From an uncultured bacterium (lineage in GTDB: Bacteria > Actinomycetota > Coriobacteriia > Coriobacteriales > Coriobacteriaceae), in contig CAJMMA010000012.1 in NCBI GenBank assembly GCA_905214435.1, forward strand, positions 1-44,037: DNA of 44,037 bases, written 5' to 3'. Of the stretch, positions 18,523 through 27,330 are shown piece after piece (position 1 is the first letter of the stretch; every line of letters begins with the position of its first letter). Below the pieces are notes generated by a model. That model ran no database searches, was not told the origin of the DNA, and saw nothing but the letters and a program-made list of their open reading frames with translations. Both the position numbers and the translations under genes were made by a program.

Positions 18523-20658
18523 CTAATGGATAAGCTTAAAGTCCAAGTGCCCACGCGTGGTATTGACGCGCGAGACCTCGATAATCACGCGCTGACCCAG
18601 TTCATAGCGAGTCCCCGTGTCGGCACCTGTGAGCGTGAGCGCATCCTCGTCGAACTCGAACCACTCGTTGCCCAGGCTCTTGATCGAAACCAAGCCTTCG
18701 ACCTGCGTCAGGTCCAAGCGCACAAAGAGGCCCATGCTGCTAACCCACGAGACGGTTCCGGCATAGCGCTCGCCCAGACGGTCCTCATAGTACTGGGCAA
18801 TCTTGATCTTTTGCGTCGCATGGCTAGCGGCATCTGCCGCGCGCTCGGCATCGCTGCATGCGCGGCAGATCTGCGGCAGAATGCGCGGCAGCGACTCGCG
18901 CCCCTTGCCGATCAGCCGCGGCGTACGGACCAGGGCGTCCTTGCCGCCGAGCTGCTCATAGGCCAACTGCAGTTTGAGCACGCGGTGCACCACCAGATCG
19001 GGGTAGCGACGGATGGGACTCGTAAAGTGACAGTAGCACGGCGCGGCGAGCGCAAAGTGGCCCTCGTTGCGCGGCTTGTACAGTGCGCGCTGCATGCTGC
19101 GCAGAAGCAGCGTGTTGACGAGCGGTGCGTTGGCCGTACCGGCGGCAGCATCAACTGCAGCCTGTAGCTCATCGGGACTCCCCAGGGCGATACCGGCAGC
19201 ACGGCGATCGTCGATGATGCCTAGCTGCGCCAGCGCAACGGCGGCACCGTGCAGGCTATCGGGGCTCGGATCCTCATGCACGCGATAGCAGGCCTCGATA
19301 TCACGGTCTGCCAGCCACTCTGCAACGCACTCGTTGGCGAGTAGCATGGCTTCCTCGATAAGCGACGTGGCACACGAACGCTCGCGCGCCACAATCTGCA
19401 CGGGCACTCCGTCCTCATCCAATAGAGCGCGAATCTCGGCCGTGTCAAAATCGACTGAGCCGCGGGCACGACGAATACGACGGCGAAGTTCGGCGAGTTC
19501 GTTGGCGGCGACAAGGAAATCGCCGAGGTCGACGTTATAGCCGCGAGCAGTTTCCTCGCACGCAAGACCGCGCTCAAGCGCCTCCTCGCGCGAGGCCTCA
19601 GCAGCCGCAACATCCTCAGCGGCGCCTTCCAGCACCGAATACTCAACAGCGTCGGCACGCACCAGCAGCGCCTCGGCGCCGTCATAGTCCATACGCACAC
19701 GCGAGCGAATCACGCTGGGGGACGGATCGTAATGCCGCACGCGACCCTGCGCATCGAGCTCAATGTCAACGGTAAACGCAAGACGGTCCTCGTCAGGGCG
19801 AAGCGAGCATAGGTCACAGGACAGGCGTTCGGGCAGCATGGGAAGCACGCGATCGGCCAGATACACCGATGTCGTACGATGGCGAGCCTCAAGATCGATA
19901 TGCCCGTCCCAAGCCACATAGTGAGAAACGTCAGCGATATGCACACCCAGCTTGTAGCCACCCTCGGGCGTGCGCTCAAGCGAAATGGCATCGTCAAAGT
20001 CGCGCGCGTCGACCGGGTCGATCGTGATGACAAAGCGGTCGCGCAGATCGCGGCGGAGCGGGTCCTTAAGCGCCGCGGACACATCGAGCGAAAGTCCCTC
20101 GGCCTCGTCCAGCGCGGCCTCGGGATAGCTATCGGTATAGCCGTAACGCGCCATCACGTATTGAACGCCCAAATCGGGCGCGTCATCTCCGCCAATGCGG
20201 CGTTCGATCGTCACGGTGCCCGATTCCAGGCGCGTCGGGTAGGTCAAAATGCGCGCGACAACGGCATCACCCGGGTGGACGCCCAGACGATCCGCCGAGG
20301 TATCCTCGGGCAGAATGAAGAAGTCGGCCTTCAGGCGCGAATCGAGCGGCTCGATCACACCGAGCGGACCAGCGGTCTGGTACGTACCCACCACGCTTAT
20401 GGCTGCGCGCTCAACCACGCCTTCGATCACGGCGCGCCGCTCACCGTGCGGGCTATTCTTAATGCTCACGGCAACGGTATCGCCATCCATGATCTCGCGC
20501 TTACCGCGGCCCATAACCTTGTAGTCGCCGCTCTCGGTTATGACATAGGCGCCATGCTCATGGAGCTGCACGCGCCCGGTCAGGCTCGGACGGCGTTCGC
20601 TGCGCACCGGCCCACGCTTATTGCGAGCACCGCGCTTATGCTTGTTATTGCGCCCCAT
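18523..20658 (-). CDS. rnr: Ribonuclease R
   Basis: This is a processive 3'-5' exoribonuclease of the RNase II/R family acting in RNA turnover and quality control. The 711-residue protein has a basic N-terminal stretch (NNKHKRGARNKRGP), OB-fold/cold-shock domains (about 25-190), the catalytic RNB domain with ITIDPVDARDFDDAIS containing the metal-binding aspartates, and a C-terminal S1 domain (about 630-710). It is a little shorter than E. coli RNase R and lacks the long lysine-rich tail. ATG 20658 has AAGGAGG 5 nt upstream. It is separated by terminators from ftsX upstream and followed by a hairpin downstream, so it is probably monocistronic. Confidence 0.95.
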   Translation of the reverse strand: MGRNNKHKRGARNKRGPVRSERRPSLTGRVQLHEHGAYVITESGDYKVMGRGKREIMDGDTVAVSIKNSPHGERRAVIEGVVERAAISVVGTYQTAGPLGVIEPLDSRLKADFFILPEDTSADRLGVHPGDAVVARILTYPTRLESGTVTIERRIGGDDAPDLGVQYVMARYGYTDSYPEAALDEAEGLSLDVSAALKDPLRRDLRDRFVITIDPVDARDFDDAISLERTPEGGYKLGVHIADVSHYVAWDGHIDLEARHRTTSVYLADRVLPMLPERLSCDLCSLRPDEDRLAFTVDIELDAQGRVRHYDPSPSVIRSRVRMDYDGAEALLVRADAVEYSVLEGAAEDVAAAEASREEALERGLACEETARGYNVDLGDFLVAANELAELRRRIRRARGSVDFDTAEIRALLDEDGVPVQIVARERSCATSLIEEAMLLANECVAEWLADRDIEACYRVHEDPSPDSLHGAAVALAQLGIIDDRRAAGIALGSPDELQAAVDAAAGTANAPLVNTLLLRSMQRALYKPRNEGHFALAAPCYCHFTSPIRRYPDLVVHRVLKLQLAYEQLGGKDALVRTPRLIGKGRESLPRILPQICRACSDAERAADAASHATQKIKIAQYYEDRLGERYAGTVSWVSSMGLFVRLDLTQVEGLVSIKSLGNEWFEFDEDALTLTGADTGTRYELGQRVIIEVSRVNTTRGHLDFKLIH

Positions 20659-20734
20659 GGCGCCTCCTTGCTATCGATGACGAACTCCAAAGAGTCTACC
20701 CAAATGATTCGCTTTCCTGCCGTCCCCTAGAGAT

Positions 20735-20769
20735 CAAAAAACGGGCCGCCCCATAAGAGACGACCCGTT
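20735..20769 (-). terminator. Rho-independent terminator after ftsX
   Basis: On the minus strand an AACGGGTCGTC/GGCGGCCCGTT stem is followed by TTTTTT. It lies 25 nt after the ftsX stop. Confidence 0.85.
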
Positions 20770-20793
20770 GGAAGGGATGAATTCCAGGCATGC

Positions 20794-21714
20794 CTACACG
20801 CGCAGGTAGCGGCGCATGGCGATGGCAGAACCAAAGAGACCGATAATCACGCCGACCAGAATCAGCGCAGCATAGGTCACCAAGTAGTACTGCATCGGCA
20901 GGGCAAACGACATCCAGCCGATGCTCTCCTGCAGACGCGGAATCATCAGATTGCGCAGCAGCTCCAGAACGCCGATGGAAAGCAGCGAGCCCAAAATGGC
21001 CTGCAGTACGCCCTCGGTGATAAACGGACCACGAATGAAGCCGTTGCTGGCGCCGACCAGACGCATAATCGCAATCTCACGACGACGCGCCGTGATGGAC
21101 AGGCGAATCGTGTTGTTGATGAAGATGAATGCGATAAAGGTCAGAAGGCCAACGAGCACCACGGCGGCGATGCGGATGTAGTTGGTCACCTGGAACAGGC
21201 GGCTCACTTCCTCCTGGCCATACAGTACGCTCGCGTTGACGTCGCCGTCGTCCGCGATCTTTTGGAAGTCGGCATTCTTCTTGAGCTTCTTGGCCGTGCT
21301 CTCGACCTGAGACGGATCGTCCATCTCAATTGCAAACGAAGCCGGCAGCGGGTTCTGGCCATCGAGCGCGCTCATGGTGGCGTCGGCGTTGCCCGACATC
21401 TTGCTCGTATACTCGGCCAGCGCGTCGTCCTTGTCCTTATAGGTCACGGACTTGACGTTATTCCACGTCTTAAGCTCGGCCTCAAAAGCCTGAACATCGG
21501 CCTGATCGGCGTCATCACTAATGAACGCGTTGATGACAACCTGATCCTCGACGGTGCCGATCACGGAGTTCAGCATCGCGGAGCCCATGATGAACAGGCC
21601 GATGATAAACAGCGAAAGGAAGATCGTGATGACGGCGCCGAGCGAGGTAGTCCAGTTACGAAAGAAGTGGCTGATTGCCTCTTTGAAGGAGTAGCCCACG
21701 TTAGTTGGTGCCAT
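20794..21714 (-). CDS. ftsX: Cell division ABC transporter permease FtsX
   Basis: FtsX forms a membrane complex with the ATPase FtsE and activates peptidoglycan hydrolases outside the cell during division. The 306-residue protein has the expected four-helix FtsX topology: TM1 at about 24-50, an extracellular domain at about 55-175 and three more TMs at about 180-300, ending in MRRYLRV. The cytoplasmic N-terminus reads YSFKEAISHFFRNWTTSLG, the usual FtsX start. The gene overlaps ftsE by 14 bp, so the two are translationally coupled. A strong terminator follows. Confidence 0.95.
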   Translation of the reverse strand: MAPTNVGYSFKEAISHFFRNWTTSLGAVITIFLSLFIIGLFIMGSAMLNSVIGTVEDQVVINAFISDDADQADVQAFEAELKTWNNVKSVTYKDKDDALAEYTSKMSGNADATMSALDGQNPLPASFAIEMDDPSQVESTAKKLKKNADFQKIADDGDVNASVLYGQEEVSRLFQVTNYIRIAAVVLVGLLTFIAFIFINNTIRLSITARRREIAIMRLVGASNGFIRGPFITEGVLQAILGSLLSIGVLELLRNLMIPRLQESIGWMSFALPMQYYLVTYAALILVGVIIGLFGSAIAMRRYLRV

Positions 21715-22921
21715 AGTTGCCGTAGCCTCCCCTCTCCTGGTCGCGGATAACGTGGCCGCCCTCGAGGGCGATCACGCGACGGTGCATGCTATCGACCATC
21801 TCGCGGTCGTGCGTGGCGACGATCACGGTGGTGCCGGTGCGGTTAATGCGCTCGAGCAGCTTCATGATGCCCAGCGAGATCGCCGGGTCGAGGTTACCCG
21901 TGGGCTCGTCGCAGATCAGCAGCGGCGGACGGTTGACCATAGCGCGGGCGACGGCAACGCGCTGCTGTTCGCCACCGGAAAGCTGGTCGGGCAGCGAGTC
22001 CATCTGGTCGGCCAGACCGACCAGACGCAGCACCTCGGGCACCTGGCTGCGAATGACGCCCTTGGGCTTGCCGATGCACTGCAGGGCAAACGCCACGTTT
22101 TCGTAGGCGGTTTTTTGCGGCAGAAGCTTAAAGTCCTGGAACACGGCGCCAATCTGGCGGCGCAGGAACGGAACCTTGCGGTTCTTGATCTTCATGAGGT
22201 CCTGACCGGCAACCAGGATGCGGCCGCTCGTCGGCTTGACGTCGCGGTTGAGCGTCGACAGCAGCGTGGTCTTACCCGAGCCGGAGTGACCGACCAGGAA
22301 GACGAACTCGCCCGGATAGATCTCGATGTTGATGTCGTCGAGTGCAGGCTTGTTGGGCTGTGCCGGATAGATCTTGGTGACATGCTCCATAAGGATGACG
22401 GGCTCGACACCGGCCTGCTTGGCCATCTTCTTGCGGCTGGCCTGCGGATCGATGGGCGCAAACACCGACGTAAAATCGGGGTTGTTGAGCGCGTTATCGA
22501 GGCTTGCGACCTCGGCTGCCTGATCGCTCTCGACCACCGGGGCAGCAGGCTGCGTGGGATCGGGAATAGCGGCAAAGAGACCGGACTGCGCAGGCTGAGG
22601 AACCGGCGTCGCAGGGGCCATGGGGTCGGGAATGCCGGCCATGGTAGGCTGCGGCGTGGCGGCGCCAGCCTGAGGCTGCTCCACGCGAGCGGTCACGGCC
22701 TGAACGGGCTCAAAACCCGCCGTGCCGGAAAGCGCGACATCGCTGGTGGGATTGTAGGCAAAGGGATCGGATGCCGGCTGTGCCTGATCTGCCGGCTGAG
22801 TGGGGGCCTGAGCAACAGGCTGGCCCTCTGAATCCGGAGTGGCGAAACGACTGCCCTGGACGCCTGTCTGCGTCTTGGGGGCATCGTCGCCCGCACCGGA
22901 GGTACGGAAGTGGTTACCCAC
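21701..22921 (-). CDS. ftsE: Cell division ATP-binding protein FtsE with a long N-terminal extension
   Basis: This is the ATPase partner of FtsX. The ABC domain occupies about residues 175-400: Walker A GHSGSGKTT at 211-219, Q-loop FQDFKLLP, signature LSGGEQQRVA and Walker B LLICDEPTGNLD. A typical FtsE is about 220-230 residues. This one has 406, because about 174 residues rich in Pro, Gln and Ala precede the ABC domain. That extension looks disordered and contains a repeated IPDP motif (GIPDPMAPATP, AIPDPTQPAAP). The start codon is GTG at 22921 with AAGGAG about 7 nt upstream. The extension is in one open frame with the ABC domain, and no strong internal ribosome site was noticed. Confidence 0.93.
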   Translation of the reverse strand: MGNHFRTSGAGDDAPKTQTGVQGSRFATPDSEGQPVAQAPTQPADQAQPASDPFAYNPTSDVALSGTAGFEPVQAVTARVEQPQAGAATPQPTMAGIPDPMAPATPVPQPAQSGLFAAIPDPTQPAAPVVESDQAAEVASLDNALNNPDFTSVFAPIDPQASRKKMAKQAGVEPVILMEHVTKIYPAQPNKPALDDINIEIYPGEFVFLVGHSGSGKTTLLSTLNRDVKPTSGRILVAGQDLMKIKNRKVPFLRRQIGAVFQDFKLLPQKTAYENVAFALQCIGKPKGVIRSQVPEVLRLVGLADQMDSLPDQLSGGEQQRVAVARAMVNRPPLLICDEPTGNLDPAISLGIMKLLERINRTGTTVIVATHDREMVDSMHRRVIALEGGHVIRDQERGGYGNYGTN

Positions 22922-23041
22922 TGGTGCTCCTTATCGTCGTGCGTTTAAACTACATGAGCGCTTAGTATTTTAGCAGCATTAGCTTTGCTGCACATAAGAA
23001 GCATGGCCGTGTTTGGGTCCCTCCGGCCCTCTCCGGCCGGA

Positions 23042-23150
23042 CACAGGGCTACTCTCCAAATCGTCCTCGGACATGTCGGAGTCCCCGCTGCGCACTACGT
23101 GCGGCGGGGGCTCCTCCGTCCTGCGGAAAGATTTGGAGAGTAGCCCTGTG
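23042..23150. repeat. Large structured inverted repeat with 21-bp perfect arms
   Basis: Positions 23042-23062 are the exact reverse complement of 23130-23150. Flanking GGCCGG and CCGGCC extend the arms with one mismatch. The 67-bp interior itself contains a GC-rich hairpin (around CCCCGCTGCGCACTACG). It lies in the 519-bp gap between ftsE and a divergent gene. The rest of that gap holds another repeat (23286-23350) and nothing else I can name. It could be a small RNA or an immobile MITE-like element. Confidence 0.85.
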
Positions 23151-23285
23151 CCCGGCCTGCGGTAACTAAGGGGTCGTTGCGTTTTACTTGGGTACAGCAG
23201 CGCTATGCTTGGGGGCTGAATTGCACTTGGCTGGGATGGGCCCTTATCCCAATAGAAATCCTGCTTGATACGGCCTCTTTAGAAT

Positions 23286-23350
23286 TTGCGGTGAAATAGG
23301 GACTGTTTTAGCGGTTAAAAGCCCTAATCAGTCCTTATTTCACCGCAACT
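23286..23350. repeat. TTGCGGTG-family hairpin repeat, copy 2
   Basis: Arms TTGCGGTGAAATA and TATTTCACCGCAA close a hairpin with GGACTG/CAGTCC continuing the stem. It belongs with the copies at 10067-10133 and 24146-24212 and lies about 90 nt upstream of the zinc-ribbon gene. Confidence 0.88.
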
Positions 23351-23440
23351 TATATTGGGGCTCATTGTTGCGCAACTTGGATTTGAATTATCGCTTTACA
23401 GTGGCCTCGATAGGAACGCCTATGGTTGTGGGAGGCTAGT

Positions 23441-24172
23441 ATGAATTGTCCTTATTGTGGGGCCGAGTTGCGCGATGGCGTGAGGTACTGCACGGCGTGC
23501 GGGGCTGCCGTCAATAGCATCTCTGCTGATTCTGGGCTTCGAGTAAAGCCTCGGAACCACGTTGCGGTCATCCTTGCCTGCATGCTGGTAATTGGCATTA
23601 TCGGCGGTAGCTGTTTGGGTCTTTATCTGCGGCAGATTTTTTCCCACTTTATATCGGCTCATTCGGAGCATGCTATCGTGCTCAACATCTCTGCCGCAGG
23701 TTGGGATACCGATAGCGGGGCCTCACGTGTTCCGATACACATTACGGGCAAGACTGTCGACGGGATAACGGTCGACAAAGTTGAGTTCGTCGCCTCCGAC
23801 GGTTCCGGTATCAGCCTCATTCAAGGTGTATACACGCTCGAGGCGGCAGGTTCCCCCATCGCCACCGATGGCAAGATTTATCAAATTCCCTGTACGAGCG
23901 CGACGCTCGTCCTCGACGATGTCTTTGCCGCAGGCGAAACGATCAATCTCGCCGAGCTCGCTGAGCAGGATTCGATACTCACCTTCTGTCCCATCGTTGC
24001 CGGCGATATGACCAACGACGAAATCTATGATGCCGCCCTACTCGCCATGACATATAAAGGCGACGACGCCCCCGATGTTGCCGCACTGTGCCAAGCGGCA
24101 ATCGATCGACGTGCCGCCGCCAGCACAAACGGGAACGCCTTCGAAAGTTGCGGTGAAATACGGATTAATTGA
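23441..24172 (+). CDS. Zinc-ribbon, single-TM membrane protein of unknown function
   Basis: The 243-residue protein starts with a short zinc ribbon (CPYCG at 3-7 and CTACG at 17-21), a linker, one membrane segment (about 38-62, VAVILACMLVIGIIGGSCLG) and an extracellular domain of about 170 residues with beta-rich sequence. This zinc_ribbon_2 plus TM layout is common in Gram-positive bacteria, and its function is unknown to me. ATG 23441 has GGGAGG about 6 nt upstream. Its last codons (ESCGEIRIN and the stop) lie inside a copy of the TTGCGGTG hairpin at 24146-24212, so the original C-terminus has probably been replaced. It lies between two copies of that repeat. Confidence 0.85.
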   Translation: MNCPYCGAELRDGVRYCTACGAAVNSISADSGLRVKPRNHVAVILACMLVIGIIGGSCLGLYLRQIFSHFISAHSEHAIVLNISAAGWDTDSGASRVPIHITGKTVDGITVDKVEFVASDGSGISLIQGVYTLEAAGSPIATDGKIYQIPCTSATLVLDDVFAAGETINLAELAEQDSILTFCPIVAGDMTNDEIYDAALLAMTYKGDDAPDVAALCQAAIDRRAAASTNGNAFESCGEIRIN

Positions 24173-24212
24173 GCCTTTAGGCTGGCAAAACAGTCCTTAT
24201 TTCACCGCAACT
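24146..24212. repeat. TTGCGGTG-family hairpin repeat, copy 3 (overlaps a CDS end)
   Basis: Arms AGTTGCGGTGAAATA (24146-24160) and TATTTCACCGCAACT (24198-24212) give a 67-bp hairpin with the same length as copy 1. Its left arm encodes the last residues and stop codon of the zinc-ribbon protein. Confidence 0.9.
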
Positions 24213-24213
24213 G

Positions 24214-24249
24214 AAACAGGGGCGTCCTCTTTGAGAACGCCCCCGTTTT
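24214..24249 (-). terminator. Terminator after the transketolase genes
   Basis: GGGGCGT/ACGCCCC with a loop containing CTC/GAG. On the minus strand it is followed by TGTTT, about 45 nt after the transketolase stop. It may also serve the convergent zinc-ribbon gene, since TTTT follows on the plus strand. Confidence 0.7.
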
Positions 24250-24293
24250 GGATTGCATACGGTTGCTGAGGCGATGCTTTGCCTCGTCTTGTC

Positions 24294-25235
24294 CTAGGCC
24301 AAGAACTCCTTGGTGGTCGCCACGATGTTGGCGGCGTCCAGACCGTACTTGTGCAGGAGCTCGGCACCCGGACCGGACTCGCCAAAGGTATCGTTGACGC
24401 CGATCTTCTTGAGCGGCGTCGGGCACTGCTCGCACAGGACGTCGGCAACGGCGCTGCCCAGGCCACCGATCACAGAGTGCTCCTCGACGGTCACGACGTG
24501 GCCGGTCTTGGTAGCGCTCTTGACGATCAGGTCGGCGTCGATGGGCTTGATGGTGTGCATGTTGATGACCTCGGCGTCGATGCCCTCGGCAGCGAGCTGC
24601 TCGGCGGCCTCGAGGGCCTCGCCGACCATCAGGCCGCAAGCGATGATGGTCACATCGGCGCCCTCGCGCATGATAATGCCCTTACCCAACTCGAACTTGT
24701 AGGTCTCGGGGTCGTTGATAACCGGCGAGGCCAAACGGGCGAAGCGCATGTACACCGGACCGTCGCACTCGTAGGCGGCGCGCGTCACGGCGCGGGCCTC
24801 GACGTCGTCGGCGGGAACGATCACAGTCATGCCAGGGATGACGCGCATGAGGGCGATATCCTCGCAGCACTGGTGCGTGGCACCATCCTCGCCCACCGAG
24901 ATACCGGCGTGCGTGGCACCAATCTTAACGTTGAGGTGCGGATAGCCGATGGAGTTACGAACCTGCTCAAAGGCGCGACCGGCAGCGAACATGGCAAAGG
25001 TGCTCGCGAAGGCAACGCGACCGGTGGTTGCGATACCGGCGGCGACGCCCATCAGGTTGCTCTCGGCAATGCCCACATCAAAGAAACGATCGGGGCAGGC
25101 GGCCTTAAACTTACCGGTCTGCGTGGCGGCGGCCAGGTCGGCGTCGAGGACCACAAAGTCATCGTGCTCGTTGGCGAGCTCGACGAGGGCCTCGCCGTAG
25201 CTTACACGCGTGGCGATTTTCTTGACGTCTGCCAT
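24294..25235 (-). CDS. Transketolase, C-terminal subunit
   Basis: This subunit supplies the pyrimidine-binding and C-terminal domains of a split transketolase, in the non-oxidative pentose phosphate pathway. The 313 residues contain the Pyr domain with DADLAAATQTGKF, DVGIAESNLMGVAAG (the Glu that activates ThDP), ASTFAMFAAGRAFEQVRN and THAGISVGEDGATHQ, and then the C-terminal domain with VTVEEHSVIGGLG and DTFGESG. ATG 25235 (MADVKKIATR) has GAGGAG upstream and follows the N-terminal subunit's stop after one base, so they are coupled. Two-gene transketolases of this type occur in many anaerobes, archaea and Actinobacteria. Confidence 0.93.
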   Translation of the reverse strand: MADVKKIATRVSYGEALVELANEHDDFVVLDADLAAATQTGKFKAACPDRFFDVGIAESNLMGVAAGIATTGRVAFASTFAMFAAGRAFEQVRNSIGYPHLNVKIGATHAGISVGEDGATHQCCEDIALMRVIPGMTVIVPADDVEARAVTRAAYECDGPVYMRFARLASPVINDPETYKFELGKGIIMREGADVTIIACGLMVGEALEAAEQLAAEGIDAEVINMHTIKPIDADLIVKSATKTGHVVTVEEHSVIGGLGSAVADVLCEQCPTPLKKIGVNDTFGESGPGAELLHKYGLDAANIVATTKEFLA

Positions 25236-25236
25236 C

Positions 25237-26067
25237 CTAGAGCTCCTCTCCGGCGGCCGTGAGCTCTGCCATGGCCTGCTCAAACTGTTCATCGTTGGGG
25301 GCCTTGCCGTGCCAACCAACCTGGTTCTCCATAAAGGACACGCCCTTGCCCTTTGTGGTCTCGGCGATAATGGCGGTCGGCTGCCCCTTGGTGGCGCGAG
25401 CCTCGGCAAAGGCGGCGCGGATCTGGTCGAAGTCGTTGCCGTCGGCGAGCTCAACCACGTGGAACTTGAACGCACGGAACTTGTCGGCGAGCGGCATGGG
25501 GTCGTTGACCTCCTCGACGGGACCGTCAATCTGAAGGCCGTTGTGGTCGACGATCACGCAGAGGTTATCGAGCTGCTGGTTGCCGGCAAACATGGCGGCC
25601 TCCCAGACCTGGCCCTCCTCGCTCTCGCCATCACCCAGCAGGGCGTACGTGCGATAAGTATCGCCCCAGTGCTTGGCGGCAACGGCCATGCCCACGGCGG
25701 CGGAAATGCCCTGGCCGAGCGAGCCGGTGGACATGTCGACGCCCGGGGTGTCGTTCATGTTGGGGTGACCCTGCAGGTGGCTGCCGATATGGCGCAGCGT
25801 CTTGAGGTCCTCTTTGGGGAAGAACCCGCGCTCGGCGAGCACGGCGTACAGGCCCGGAGCGCAATGGCCCTTGGAGAGCACAAAACGGTCGCGATCGGCC
25901 TTGCGGGGATCGGACGGGTCGACGTTCATTTCCTCAAAGTACAGATAGGTCATGATGTCGGCAGCACCGAGCGAACCGCCCGGATGGCCGGACTTGGCAG
26001 CGTGCACGCCGGTGACGATGCCCTTCCTTACCTCGTTGGCAACCTTTTTGAGCTCTTCGTCGCTCAT
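25237..26067 (-). CDS. Transketolase, N-terminal (ThDP-binding) subunit
   Basis: The 276 residues form the PP (thiamine diphosphate-binding) half of a split transketolase. Visible motifs are KSGHPGGSLGAADI near the N-terminus, SKGHCAPGLYAVLAERG, the ThDP motif GDGESEEGQVWEA (GDG...), and a C-terminal TTKGKGVSFME. ATG 26067 has AAGGAAGG about 6 nt upstream. It is the first gene of the pair, and its stop is 1 nt before the start of the C-terminal subunit. The active site is complete only when both chains assemble. Confidence 0.94.
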   Translation of the reverse strand: MSDEELKKVANEVRKGIVTGVHAAKSGHPGGSLGAADIMTYLYFEEMNVDPSDPRKADRDRFVLSKGHCAPGLYAVLAERGFFPKEDLKTLRHIGSHLQGHPNMNDTPGVDMSTGSLGQGISAAVGMAVAAKHWGDTYRTYALLGDGESEEGQVWEAAMFAGNQQLDNLCVIVDHNGLQIDGPVEEVNDPMPLADKFRAFKFHVVELADGNDFDQIRAAFAEARATKGQPTAIIAETTKGKGVSFMENQVGWHGKAPNDEQFEQAMAELTAAGEEL

Positions 26068-26274
26068 TGTGCCTTCCTTTCATCCTCTTTAGACAAGATG
26101 CGCACGGCACCGAAGGTAATCCCAACACAGCCGCAATGCACGTACGTCATTCATTATGCTGGAAACTGATGGCTTTACCAGAGTTTTTATCATTATTTGA
26201 ACAATTGAGCAGGCAGAACCGCTGATGAAACGGTTTATCAATGTGAACGTCTTTTGGATGGAACGCGGTCGCCC

Positions 26275-27165
26275 CTACGCGCTAATGTCCTTGAATCCCT
26301 CGCCGAAAGCTTCCGTAACGTCAGCGACCGTCACAATGGCGTGAGGATCGCGCTCGCGCACGATCGTCTTGAGGGTATTGAGCTCTCGACGGCTCACGAT
26401 GACCATGATCACCGGCTTCTCGGCACCCGAATACATGCCAGTCGCCTTAAACTTGGTACAACCACGACCCAGGCCATACATAATATCGGCAGCGATATCA
26501 GGGAACTTGTCCGAGATGATGAGTACCATACGGCGTTTGTTGCCACCATCGACCACGGCATCGATCACGTAGCCGCTAATGACCATCGAAAGGCCTGCAT
26601 ATAGTGCATTTTCGATTGAAAAGACCGGAGCCGACAGCGCACATACGGCAACATCGATCGCCATGACGGTCGAGCCCACGGGCAGCGAGGTATTACGCGA
26701 GATGATTTGGCCAATCGTGTCCGAGCCGCCGGTGTTGGCGCCGGCGCGCAGCACCATGCCATAACCGATGCCCGTGATGATGCCGCCCCACATAGCGGGC
26801 AGCATCAGATCGGCATGTGCCAGCGGCGCCACAAACGGAGCGAACAGGTCGGTGAAAAAGCCCAGCAGCACAAAGCCCGTCGCCGTCTGCACCACGTAGA
26901 ACATGCCGCCCTCGCGCATAACGACCAGCAGCAGCAAGGCGTTCATCACGATCGTCTGAATACCAACGGGAAGCGATAGACCGCGCGATGCGCCGACCGC
27001 CTGGATAATGGTGGCAAGGCCCGTAACGCCACCGGCAGCAAGGCCGTTGGGAATCAAAAACAGGTCGGTCGCAATAGCGGCCAGAGCGCACCCCAACATA
27101 ATCTGGGGCAGGTCGTGAAAGAAGTTCATCGAAAGAATGCGCTTAATGTCCAGACGATATGCCAT
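26275..27165 (-). CDS. YitT-family membrane protein
   Basis: The 296-residue protein has five or six hydrophobic segments (about 18-190, YitT/DUF161 region, with LIPNGLAAGGVTGLATI and RAGANTGGSDTIGQII) and a C-terminal soluble DUF2179 domain (about 215-290, KATGMYSGAEKPVIMVIVSRRE). The transported substrate or role of this family is not established. ATG 27165 has GGGAGGC 5 nt upstream. A terminator stands immediately upstream, so it has its own promoter. It lies between prfB and the transketolase genes on the same strand. Confidence 0.92.
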   Translation of the reverse strand: MAYRLDIKRILSMNFFHDLPQIMLGCALAAIATDLFLIPNGLAAGGVTGLATIIQAVGASRGLSLPVGIQTIVMNALLLLVVMREGGMFYVVQTATGFVLLGFFTDLFAPFVAPLAHADLMLPAMWGGIITGIGYGMVLRAGANTGGSDTIGQIISRNTSLPVGSTVMAIDVAVCALSAPVFSIENALYAGLSMVISGYVIDAVVDGGNKRRMVLIISDKFPDIAADIMYGLGRGCTKFKATGMYSGAEKPVIMVIVSRRELNTLKTIVRERDPHAIVTVADVTEAFGEGFKDISA

Positions 27166-27177
27166 GCTGCCTCCCTC

Positions 27178-27205
27178 AAAAAAGCGCACCCAAACGGATG
27201 CGCTT
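27178..27205 (-). terminator. Rho-independent terminator after prfB
   Basis: On the minus strand AAGCGCATCC and GGGTGCGCTT form a stem with a GTTT loop followed by TTTTT. It lies about 125 nt after the prfB stop and ends the secA-prfB unit. Its stem-loop resembles that of the rpmE terminator. Confidence 0.85.
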
Positions 27206-27330
27206 CGAACTTCTTGCTGTATTCGATTCTACCGATTCGCCGGACAAAAACCACCCCTGCGCAGGGTTTATTCCGGATACAAACCCGTCCAACCGTTGGG
27301 CTTAGCATCGGCTTGAAGCCACCCGATGTT

